A stretch of 14,818 nucleotides of DNA from NCBI GenBank assembly GCA_964617995.1, contig CAZTXD010000090.1, positions 1-14,818 on the forward strand, in the 5' to 3' direction. The notes beneath the pieces are model-generated. The model was given only the letters and a program-made list of their open reading frames with translations. It made no database searches and was not told the origin of the DNA. The DNA comes from CAZTXD01 sp964617995. Lineage in GTDB: Bacteria; Actinomycetota; Acidimicrobiia; Spongiisociales; ZC4RG35. Of this stretch, positions 6,477 through 12,908 are shown piece by piece. A program made the translations under genes and the position numbers. The stretch's first letter is position 1; the number at the start of each line of letters is the position of its first letter.

Positions 6477-7853
6477 ATGAGGAGATGGGCAAGCCTGTTG
6501 TCGCTGGCTCTGGTCCTTGCGCTGATTGCCGCTGCCTGCGGAGACGGCGAGGGTCCCACCACGACTGCGGGGGAGGCACCGGACGCCACCGGCGTCGCCG
6601 ACGAGGTCGGGGCCTCGTTCGCGCTCTTCGGGGCGCCGACGGGCGTGGAAGGCGATGCCCTCCAGGGCTTCGTCGACGTATACAACGCTCAGACCGCGTC
6701 GAGTATCACGTACCGGGGATCAGACGGGTTCGAGGACGAGTTGCGCATCGCCGTCGACGGCGGAGACCCGCCGGAGGTGGCGTTCACGCCGCAGCCGGCT
6801 TCCATCTGCGCCTTCGCCGACGACGGCCATCTCGTGTCCCTGGAAGACATGGGCTTCGACATCGCCGCGATGGAGGCCAACCACTCGAAGTTCTGGATGG
6901 ATCTCGGTGTCTGTGAGGATGGCAATCACTACGGCATTCCGTGGTTCCCCAACTACAAGTCGGTCGTCTTCTATCACATCCCCACGTTCGAGGAGAACGG
7001 CTACGAGACCCCCGAGACCTACGCGGATCTCGTCGCTCTGTCCCAGCAGATGGTGGACGACGGCCTGACCCCGTGGTGCTTCGGCTTCGAGAGCGGTGGC
7101 GCCACCGGTTGGCCCGGCACCGACTGGATCGAGGACATCTTCATCCGTCTCCATGGGGCGGATGCCTACCAGCAGTGGTATCAGAACGAGATCCCGTTCA
7201 ACGACCCGATGGTCGTCGAGGCCTTCGACACCTTCGGTGAGATCTTCCACGCCGAAGGCTTCGTTCTGGGTGGTCCGGGGAACGTTCCCGGCGTCAACTT
7301 CAACGACTCTCCGGGACCGTTGTTCCAGGACCCGCCCGGCTGCGCCATGCTGAAGCAGGGTTCGTTCATCGCCAACGTGTTCGCCGACCAGCCCGCCTAC
7401 GAGGAGGGCGATGAAGAGAACATCGGTGTCTTCAACTTCCCGACCATCGATGGCAACACGGGTGCAATGGGCGGCGGAGACACGCTGATGGTGTTCGAGC
7501 AGTCCCCGGAGACCGTCCGTGCCATCCAGGACTGGATCAGCCCCGACTGGCAGTGCACGCTGGCGTCTGCCTCCGGGGGTGGGATAGCCCCCTTCGGAGG
7601 GCACGGAGTTGCCGGTGTGGAGCGACTCCCGGGCCACGCCGATGTGGATCCGGATTGCTATGAGTCCGACGCGGCCAAGACCTTTGCCGAGGCGATAACG
7701 ACCGCCCTGGGCGAGGGCACGTTCGTGTTCGACGCCTCCGACCTGATGCCGCCCGAGGTCGGCCAGGGGTCGTTCTGGGAGGCGATGGTGAACTGGGCTC
7801 AGGGTGCCGACACCCAGGAGGTCGTCGAGGCCGTGGAGGCCAGCTGGCCGTAA
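6477..7853 (+). CDS. aglE: ABC transporter sugar-binding lipoprotein (AglE-like)
   Basis: The extracytoplasmic solute-binding protein of a carbohydrate ABC importer, 458 residues. It starts with a lipoprotein signal peptide: MRR, a hydrophobic stretch, and a lipobox ending AAAC with the lipidated Cys at residue 21, so the mature protein is tethered to the outer face of the membrane. A Thr/Gly/Glu-rich linker follows, then a bilobed binding domain of the large extracellular-solute-binding type, rich in Trp, Tyr and Phe as expected for sugar stacking (for example GIPWFPNYKSVVFY near 152-165 and the GWPGTDWIEDIF region). The ATG at 6477 has a near-ideal AGGAGG site 6467-6472. Its length matches rhizobial AglE, and it is followed by AglF- and AglG-like permeases. 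The substrate is probably an alpha-glucoside, inferred from the GH13 neighbour. A LacI-type operator precedes it. Confidence 0.9.
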   Translation: MRRWASLLSLALVLALIAAACGDGEGPTTTAGEAPDATGVADEVGASFALFGAPTGVEGDALQGFVDVYNAQTASSITYRGSDGFEDELRIAVDGGDPPEVAFTPQPASICAFADDGHLVSLEDMGFDIAAMEANHSKFWMDLGVCEDGNHYGIPWFPNYKSVVFYHIPTFEENGYETPETYADLVALSQQMVDDGLTPWCFGFESGGATGWPGTDWIEDIFIRLHGADAYQQWYQNEIPFNDPMVVEAFDTFGEIFHAEGFVLGGPGNVPGVNFNDSPGPLFQDPPGCAMLKQGSFIANVFADQPAYEEGDEENIGVFNFPTIDGNTGAMGGGDTLMVFEQSPETVRAIQDWISPDWQCTLASASGGGIAPFGGHGVAGVERLPGHADVDPDCYESDAAKTFAEAITTALGEGTFVFDASDLMPPEVGQGSFWEAMVNWAQGADTQEVVEAVEASWP

Positions 7854-7878
7854 GCCCGTCCGTATGACGACCGGCATT

Positions 7879-7906
7879 CTGGAGGGGCGGGAAACCGCCC
7901 CTCCAG
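7879..7906 (+). terminator. Intercistronic hairpin between binding protein and permease genes
   Basis: CTGGAGGGGCGG (7879-7890), a GAAA loop (7891-7894) and CCGCCCCTCCAG (7895-7906) form a perfect 12-bp GC-rich stem capped by a GNRA tetraloop. No T-run follows, so it is unlikely to be a full terminator. Its place 25 nt after the binding-protein stop and 67 nt before the permease start suggests partial termination or protection of the upstream mRNA from 3' exonucleases, giving more binding protein than permease. Confidence 0.75.
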
Positions 7907-7973
7907 GCCGTCAGGTCGCCGGCGACAGCGCTATGGTCGAAGCGGACGCTCGCGGGATGGATGAGGAGGAAAC

Positions 7974-9131
7974 ATGGCTACTCCACCGGTGATGAAAGAA
8001 GACGTTCCGGACCAGCCGCGTCCACCGGAGCCGCCACTGGCCGAGGAAGACAACTCCATGACCGTGTGGCTGCTGCGTGTACTCAGCGCCCTCGTCGTTC
8101 CCGCTCTCCTGCTCGTCTTCTTCTTCACCTTCAACTTCCTGAAGGATCCCCAGACCAACAAGCTCCTCCAGATCGTCGTCGCCGTGATCGTGGGTGTCGG
8201 AGGAGTATGGGCCCTCTACTGGGCGATGGACCGGCTCGTCAGCGCCATGCCGGCTCGGATCCAGAGGGGTGTGCGGCCGTTCGCCTTCGCCGGGCCGGCG
8301 ATGATCCTGCTCGGGTTCTATCTGGTCTATCCCGCCGTGCACACCCTCATTCTCAGTTTCCAGGATCGACGTGGTGAAGAGTTCGTGGGCTTCGCCAACT
8401 ACCAGCAAGCTCTGACCGAGAGCACCTATCTGGTCTCGCTTCGCAACAGTGTCCTCTGGGCCATCGTCGTTCCCATATTCGCCACCGCCATCGGTCTGGC
8501 GTTCGCCACCCTCGCCGATAGGCTCCCCCGCAGGAGCGAGTCGTTCGCCAAGTCGCTGATCTTCCTCCCGATGGGGGTCTCTTTCGTCGCAGCCTCCGTG
8601 GTCTGGACCTTCATGTACAGCTTCCGGTCCGCCGGCTTCGGGGAGCAGATAGGCCTTCTCAACGCCGTCATGGAAGGTCTGGGCAGCGACCCGGTGTTCT
8701 GGCTCCAGCAGCGGCCGTGGAACAACCTCTTCCTGATGGTGATCCTGGTGTGGACCCAGACCGGGTTCGCCATGATCATCCTGTCCTCGGCGCTGAAGGG
8801 CGTTCCCGACGATCTCTTGGAGGCGGGCCGGATCGATGGCGCCAACGAGTGGCAGGTGTTTCGCCGGATCGTGATCCCCACCATCGCCTCCACCATCGTG
8901 GTGGTGTGGACGACGGTGCTGATCACGACCTGGAAGGTCTTCGACATCGTCTGGGTCATGACCGGGGGGGCGGACGGCACCTCCGTCGTGGCGGAGCGGA
9001 TGATCACCGAGTTCTTCAGGAACAGCAACGACGGGTTGGGAGCGGCGCTCGCCGTGATCCTGCTGATCGTCGTCACCCCGATTCTCGTGATCAACATAAA
9101 GAGGTTCCAGGAGCAGGAGGCGACCCGATGA
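7974..9131 (+). CDS. aglF: Sugar ABC transporter permease (AglF-like)
   Basis: One of the two membrane subunits of the alpha-glucoside-type importer, 385 residues. After a Pro/Glu-rich cytoplasmic tail (residues 1-28) there are two additional helices (about 30-55 and 62-84), then the MalF-type six-helix core from about residue 100. The EAA loop that contacts the ATPase is clear: EAGRIDGANEWQVFRRIVIP beginning at residue 283. The extra N-terminal helices and total length match rhizobial AglF rather than the short permeases of most CUT1 systems. The ATG at 7974 follows a strong GAGGAGG site (7962-7968). Its stop overlaps the next permease start (ATGA), so the two subunits are coupled one-to-one. 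Confidence 0.9.
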   Translation: MATPPVMKEDVPDQPRPPEPPLAEEDNSMTVWLLRVLSALVVPALLLVFFFTFNFLKDPQTNKLLQIVVAVIVGVGGVWALYWAMDRLVSAMPARIQRGVRPFAFAGPAMILLGFYLVYPAVHTLILSFQDRRGEEFVGFANYQQALTESTYLVSLRNSVLWAIVVPIFATAIGLAFATLADRLPRRSESFAKSLIFLPMGVSFVAASVVWTFMYSFRSAGFGEQIGLLNAVMEGLGSDPVFWLQQRPWNNLFLMVILVWTQTGFAMIILSSALKGVPDDLLEAGRIDGANEWQVFRRIVIPTIASTIVVVWTTVLITTWKVFDIVWVMTGGADGTSVVAERMITEFFRNSNDGLGAALAVILLIVVTPILVINIKRFQEQEATR

Positions 9132-10036
9132 CCAGTGCCACCGAGACCGAGCGGATCGCCACGGCGAAGGTCACCAAGGACCCCAGGGAGTCCTTCTCCC
9201 TATCCCGGAGCCCCGTATACCTGGCCGTGGCGCTGATCGCGCTCATCTGGACGATCCCCACTCTCGGCCTCCTGGTCAACTCCTTCCGCGAGCCGCGATC
9301 CATTCGGGCCACCGGATGGTGGACGGTGTTCGGAGACTTCTTCAACTCAGCCACCTGGTCACTCGAGAACTACACCAATGTGCTGGAGCGGGGCTTCGGC
9401 AACGCGTTCGCCAATTCAGCGGCGGTGACGATCCCCTCGGTGGCGATCCCGATCACCGTGGCCGCTTTCGCCGCCTATGCGTTCGCCTGGATGAAGTTCC
9501 CGGGCAGGAACCTGATCTTCGCCGCCGTGGTGGGCCTGATGGTGGTTCCCCTCCAGATGGCTCTGATCCCGATTCTGCGGATCTACACGGGATTCGACCT
9601 CAACGGCACGTTCCCGGCAGTGTGGCTGGCCCACGCCGGGTTCGGGCTGCCGCTGGCCGTCTACCTGTTCCGCAACTACGTAGGGTCCCTGCCGTCGTCG
9701 ATCATCGAGTCGGCGGAGATCGACGGGGCCGACCACTACAAGATCTTCACCCGCCTGATACTTCCGTTGTCCACCCCGGTCATCGCCGCGTTCGCCGTGT
9801 TGCAATTCCTCTGGATCTGGAACGACTACCTGGTGGCGCTCGTCTTCCTGGGCGTGGCCAACCCGGCCAACGCCGTGCTCCAGGTCGAGCTGGCCAACCT
9901 GGCGGGTCGCGGGGAAGGGGCCCTGAATCTGCTGCCGGCCGCGGCGTTCATCACCGTCATCGTGCCGATGGTGGTTTTCTTCGCCCTGCAACGCTTCTTC
10001 GTGCGGGGCCTGACAGCCGGTTCGGTCAAGGGATAA
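9128..10036 (+). CDS. aglG: Sugar ABC transporter permease (AglG/MalG-like)
   Basis: The partner permease, 302 residues, with six hydrophobic helices and a MalG-type arrangement. A first helix at about 32-52 (YLAVALIALIWTIPTLGLLV) is followed by a periplasmic loop and the core helices. The EAA loop reads ESAEIDGADHYKIFTRLILP, starting at residue 194. The C-terminus LQRFFVRGLTAGSVKG is the characteristic end of CUT1 MalG-like permeases (G-l-t-x-G-a-v-K-g). The ATG at 9128 overlaps the stop of the first permease (ATGA). No ATP-binding subunit follows, so an ATPase encoded elsewhere, for example a shared MsmK/UgpC type, must energise the transporter. Confidence 0.9.
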   Translation: MTSATETERIATAKVTKDPRESFSLSRSPVYLAVALIALIWTIPTLGLLVNSFREPRSIRATGWWTVFGDFFNSATWSLENYTNVLERGFGNAFANSAAVTIPSVAIPITVAAFAAYAFAWMKFPGRNLIFAAVVGLMVVPLQMALIPILRIYTGFDLNGTFPAVWLAHAGFGLPLAVYLFRNYVGSLPSSIIESAEIDGADHYKIFTRLILPLSTPVIAAFAVLQFLWIWNDYLVALVFLGVANPANAVLQVELANLAGRGEGALNLLPAAAFITVIVPMVVFFALQRFFVRGLTAGSVKG

Positions 10037-10042
10037 CCCAAC

Positions 10043-10564
10043 CTGGCTCGCGACCGGGAGATCGAGGCTTCGAAGCGACGCAACTGGCTGGCGCTGGCAC
10101 TCGGATGCGTGGCGGTTCTCTTCAGCTATTTTCCTTACGCCGCCGCCACATCCACACCGGACAGGCTGGACTTCGGCCTGGCTGGCATCGGGTTGGCGCT
10201 CGCCCCCTTCGTGTTCGTGGTGATCGGATTCGTGTCGCGCAATCCGAAGGCCCCCAAGGCCGTCCTCGTCTCGATGGGGTTGCTCCTGGCGCTCGGGCTC
10301 ACGATCGGCTTGATCTCCCCCATCCTGGGGGCGGCGGCGGGATTCGGGGTAGGGGCAGCTCTCACGCTGAACCGACTCGACCTCCCCGACCTGATGCGCA
10401 ATCGGATGGTCGCCGTTGCCTTCGCGGTGGCCTATACCCTGCTGCTGTTGATCGTCGTGACCCCGGCGGGAGTCTTCACCGGTGCGCTGCTTCCGCCGCT
10501 CCTCGTCGGCCTCGCCGACGAGTACTCCGCGTGGCGCCTCTCGAGGGACCGATCCGGTCCATGA
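10043..10564 (+). CDS. Unknown multi-pass membrane protein
   Basis: I do not recognise a family. The product has four or more hydrophobic segments: a first helix NWLALALGCVAVLFSYFPYA, then LAGIGLALAPFVFVVIGFV, a long Gly/Ala-rich pair (VLVSMGLLLALGLTIGLISPILGAAAGFGVG) and a C-terminal pair ending in LADEYSAWRLSRD. The only ATG/GTG/TTG near the 5' end is GTG 10109, which would start in the middle of the first helix. The in-frame CTG at 10043 instead gives a charged N-terminus (ARDREIEASKRR) before that helix, totals 173 residues, and has an AAGGGA site 9 nt upstream inside the aglG end. I therefore place the start at CTG 10043 as an inference. It begins 6 nt after the aglG stop and is likely cotranscribed. 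A role in sugar uptake is only guilt by association. Confidence 0.65.
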   Translation: MARDREIEASKRRNWLALALGCVAVLFSYFPYAAATSTPDRLDFGLAGIGLALAPFVFVVIGFVSRNPKAPKAVLVSMGLLLALGLTIGLISPILGAAAGFGVGAALTLNRLDLPDLMRNRMVAVAFAVAYTLLLLIVVTPAGVFTGALLPPLLVGLADEYSAWRLSRDRSGP

Positions 10565-10606
10565 CGGGCCGACAGGGTCGACCGTCGCCGGGAACGGGCC
10601 CGACAC

Positions 10607-10630
10607 AGCCGGTAGATCGTTCCGCCGGCT
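10607..10630. terminator. Weak stem between convergent genes
   Basis: AGCCGG (10607-10612) can pair with CCGGCT (10625-10630) around a 12-nt loop, at the end of the minus-strand kinase gene and facing the plus-strand membrane-protein gene. A second weak pairing joins 10565-10570 with 10597-10602. Neither has a T-tract. This 64-bp gap between convergent genes may hold a bidirectional transcription end, but the evidence is thin. Confidence 0.25.
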
Positions 10631-11351
10631 ACCAGCCTAGGCTCTCCAGCCGCTCGGCGACCATGGCGACGTAGCTCCCGCCGAAGATGCGGACGTGGAC
10701 GAGGAGGTGATAGAGCTGCAGGGCCGGCCGTCGCTCCTCCCATCCCTGGTCTAGGGGCCACACATCGACATACGCTGCCCACATCCGCGGGGGAATGCCC
10801 CCGAAGACGGCCGCGAAGGCGAGATCGAGCTCACGGTCGGCATGGTGGACGGCGGGGTCGATGAGCCAGCGTCCTTCCACGATGTTCCCGGACCAGAGAT
10901 CTCCGTGCACGAGTGATGGGGTCGGGTCGTGCTCGAGGAGCCGGGCGAGGCGACCGTCATCGATGGCGGCTCGCAGCCGTCCCGCCAGGGTCGCCGGGAG
11001 ATCAGCGAGGTAGGGGGTCAGCCGCCGGGTGTAGAACTCGGGCCAGGAGGCGGTCCAGGCGTTGGCCTGACGCAACGGACCGAGGTAGTTGTCGAGGTGG
11101 TATCCGAAGGCGTCGGCGACGCTGCGGTGACAGCGGGCGAGGGCTCGACCCAGATCCTCCCACGCCTCGGGCCCGTGCACCTCGGTCATCACCAGCCGGT
11201 GCTCGTCGACGGCGATGACTTCGGGGGTGGGCGCTCCGGCAGCGGCCAATGCCTGCAGGCCGTCGGCTTCGAGGCGGGCGTCGTGGTCGGTCTCCTTGAC
11301 CACGACCGGCCTCCCGTCCCGTCGTGTCCGTGTGATGCGGGCCCAGCTCAG
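10629..11351 (-). CDS. Fructosamine/ketosamine 3-kinase family protein
   Basis: A member of the FN3K family, which phosphorylates O3 of sugar residues on glycated protein lysines so that the adduct falls off spontaneously. Visible features (numbering from CTG 11351): DGRPVVVK with the nucleotide-binding Lys19, NYLGPLRQ (88-95; the family N-F-I-G-x-L-x-Q), the catalytic loop VHGDLWSGN (148-156; Asp151) and the metal-binding IDPAVHHADRELDLA starting at residue 164. The 240-residue length is somewhat short for the family because the extreme N-terminus is missing. No ATG or GTG exists where homology begins. CTG 11351, overlapping the phosphatase stop as CTGA, is the nearest start-like codon, whereas GTG 11303 has an ideal GGGAGG site but would remove the first strands. 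It follows the LMW phosphatase gene, a pairing seen in other bacteria, and lies in an operon with it. Confidence 0.82.
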   Translation of the reverse strand: MSWARITRTRRDGRPVVVKETDHDARLEADGLQALAAAGAPTPEVIAVDEHRLVMTEVHGPEAWEDLGRALARCHRSVADAFGYHLDNYLGPLRQANAWTASWPEFYTRRLTPYLADLPATLAGRLRAAIDDGRLARLLEHDPTPSLVHGDLWSGNIVEGRWLIDPAVHHADRELDLAFAAVFGGIPPRMWAAYVDVWPLDQGWEERRPALQLYHLLVHVRIFGGSYVAMVAERLESLGW

Positions 11352-11836
11352 GGAAGCCGCCTCTGGGTGATCGCCTCTATGATCGCCCCGGCCCCGCTGC
11401 GGGCGATCTCGATGGTGTCGTCGTAGGCAGCGTCGGCCATCCCGTAGGGATCGGGCACCTCGTCGGAGTCGGCCCGGGAGTCGAAGCTGCGGAACAGGTG
11501 GATGCGGTCGGCCAGGTCGGGCGCCATCCGCTGCAGCTCGCGGAGATTGGATCGATCCATGGCCAGGATGAGGTCCCACCCGGCCAGATCCTCGGCCCGG
11601 CGGATCTGACGCCCACGACCGTCTATGTCGAGTGAGGCGCGGCTTGCGGCGGCCCGGATCTGAGGGTGCGGCGGTTGGCCCACGTGCCAGGGGCCCAGTC
11701 CCGCCGAGTCCACCTCGATGTCGACGCCCGCCGTTTCGGCAGCTTCGCGGAGAGCGGCCTCCGCTGCCGGGGACCGGCAGATGTTGCCCAGGCAGACGGC
11801 GAGTATGCGTACCTTCTGGTCCGGACGGGCGGTCAT
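11348..11836 (-). CDS. Low-molecular-weight phosphatase (LMW-PTP family)
   Basis: A 162-residue cytoplasmic phosphatase of the arsenate-reductase-like fold. The phosphate-binding loop is CLGNICRSP, with nucleophile Cys15 and Arg21 plus the second Cys20 typical of the family. The general acid is Asp129 in VPDPYG near the C-terminus, and SAGLGPWHVG (44-53) forms the substrate wall. Family members dephosphorylate phosphotyrosine, and some act on protein ribulosamine 5-phosphates. The latter role fits this context because a fructosamine/ribulosamine-kinase-type gene follows directly, with the phosphatase stop overlapping the kinase candidate start. It begins 8 bp after the methyltransferase stop, so it is probably in the same operon. 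Whether it acts on tyrosine-phosphorylated proteins or glycated ones cannot be told from sequence. Confidence 0.92.
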   Translation of the reverse strand: MTARPDQKVRILAVCLGNICRSPAAEAALREAAETAGVDIEVDSAGLGPWHVGQPPHPQIRAAASRASLDIDGRGRQIRRAEDLAGWDLILAMDRSNLRELQRMAPDLADRIHLFRSFDSRADSDEVPDPYGMADAAYDDTIEIARSGAGAIIEAITQRRLP

Positions 11837-11844
11837 GTCGGGTC

Positions 11845-12771
11845 TCAGCGGGCCGGAGCCGGGCGCGTGCTCGCCAGCCGCTCCTCGGCGATGGCCACGT
11901 AGTCGGGATCGGTGTCGAACCCAACGTAGTGCCGCCCGGTCGCAACCGCCGCCACCGCCGCCGTACCCGACCCCACGAACGGGTCCATCACCAGGTCACC
12001 CCGGTAGGTGTACAGCTCGATCAACCTCCGGGGCAGTGCAACCGGGAACGGGGCGGGATGACCCACGCGGGTGGCCGACTCGGGAGCTATCTCCCACACG
12101 TCGATGGTGGCTTCCAGGAACTCGTCGGCCGCGATCGTCGCCTCGTGTGGCAGCCCGGCTTCGGCTCGCTCCCGCCGGGTCAGGGCCCGGTCGAAACGTC
12201 CCTTGGAGGCGACCACCACCCTCTCGGTGACGTCGCGAAGAACCGGGTTGGCCGGCGACCTGTACGACCCCCAGGCGCACGATCCGCCGGCTCCCTTCGC
12301 TTTTCGCCAGATTATCTCTCCCCGTATCAGCAGGCCCATCTCGTCCTGGAGGATTGCCATCACGTCGGCGGAGAGCGAGCGATAGGGCTTGCGCCCGAGA
12401 TTGGCGACGTTGACGGCGATGCGGCCGCCCGGCTCCAGCTTGTCGACACAGACGCGGAAGACATCCTTGAGCATCCCCAGGTAGTCCATGTAACTGGCGG
12501 GGACGTGGCCTTCTCCGAGCTCCCGCTCGTACTCCTTGCCGGCGTAATAGGGCGGTGAGGTCACGACGAGGGCGACGGATTTGTCGGCGACCTGAGCATC
12601 GGTCATGACGGCGGCGTCGCCGAGGAAGATCCTGTCGAGCGCGACCGGGCGGTTCACCTCGGTGTCCCCGGACAGCTCCGGGGTGGCGAAACGCCGGTAG
12701 AACCCGCTCGAGTCGTGGCTCTCCCGGCGTCCAGAACCGAACTCGCGGGTGCGGGTGGAGACGCGGGCCAT
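11845..12771 (-). CDS. DNA methyltransferase (N4-cytosine/N6-adenine type, beta-like order)
   Basis: A 308-residue S-adenosylmethionine-dependent amino-methyltransferase. The catalytic motif IV TSPPYY (residues 71-76) comes first and the AdoMet-binding motif I DPFVGSGT (263-270) lies near the C-terminus, followed by GFDTDPDYVAIAEERL. This order is the beta class. A Ser/Thr before PPY is more usual for N4-cytosine than N6-adenine enzymes, so N4-methylcytosine is favoured. The middle segment CAWGSYRSPANPVLRDVTE probably contributes to target recognition. The start at 12771 is chosen because conservation begins well after it and an AGGG lies upstream; ATG 12819 in the same frame is an alternative that adds 16 residues. 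No restriction endonuclease gene adjoins it, so it looks like a solitary methyltransferase with an epigenetic or housekeeping role. It precedes the phosphatase by 8 bp. Confidence 0.88.
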   Translation of the reverse strand: MARVSTRTREFGSGRRESHDSSGFYRRFATPELSGDTEVNRPVALDRIFLGDAAVMTDAQVADKSVALVVTSPPYYAGKEYERELGEGHVPASYMDYLGMLKDVFRVCVDKLEPGGRIAVNVANLGRKPYRSLSADVMAILQDEMGLLIRGEIIWRKAKGAGGSCAWGSYRSPANPVLRDVTERVVVASKGRFDRALTRRERAEAGLPHEATIAADEFLEATIDVWEIAPESATRVGHPAPFPVALPRRLIELYTYRGDLVMDPFVGSGTAAVAAVATGRHYVGFDTDPDYVAIAEERLASTRPAPAR

Positions 12772-12819
12772 GGCGCTGAACCCTACCGGGAAGCCCGACC
12801 CCTCCCACGGCAAACGCAT

Positions 12820-12881
12820 CCCATCCGAACTGAGCGTGGTGACGCAGGGTGCCGAGGGTATCGACCCGGTCGTCGGATGGG
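12820..12881. repeat. 9-bp inverted repeat in the gap upstream of the methyltransferase
   Basis: CCCATCCGA (12820-12828) and TCGGATGGG (12873-12881) form a perfect 9-bp inverted repeat with 44 bp between. The 137-bp gap between the MFS stop and the methyltransferase start contains no convincing gene. The repeat could be a pair of operator half-sites or an mRNA stem in the leader of the methyltransferase operon. Confidence 0.4.
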
Positions 12882-12908
12882 ACCACGAAGTTCCGGGTGG
12901 CGGCCGTC

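Noticed and set aside
11345..11360. Programmed frameshift fusing phosphatase and kinase
   Set aside because: The kinase is in the -1 frame, but the junction has no proper slippery heptamer, and both proteins make sense as separate chains.
11352..11945. Long upstream extension of the fructosamine-kinase frame
   Set aside because: It overlaps the whole phosphatase gene, and its translation is Arg/Pro/Gly-rich and without homology apart from a few residues next to 11351.
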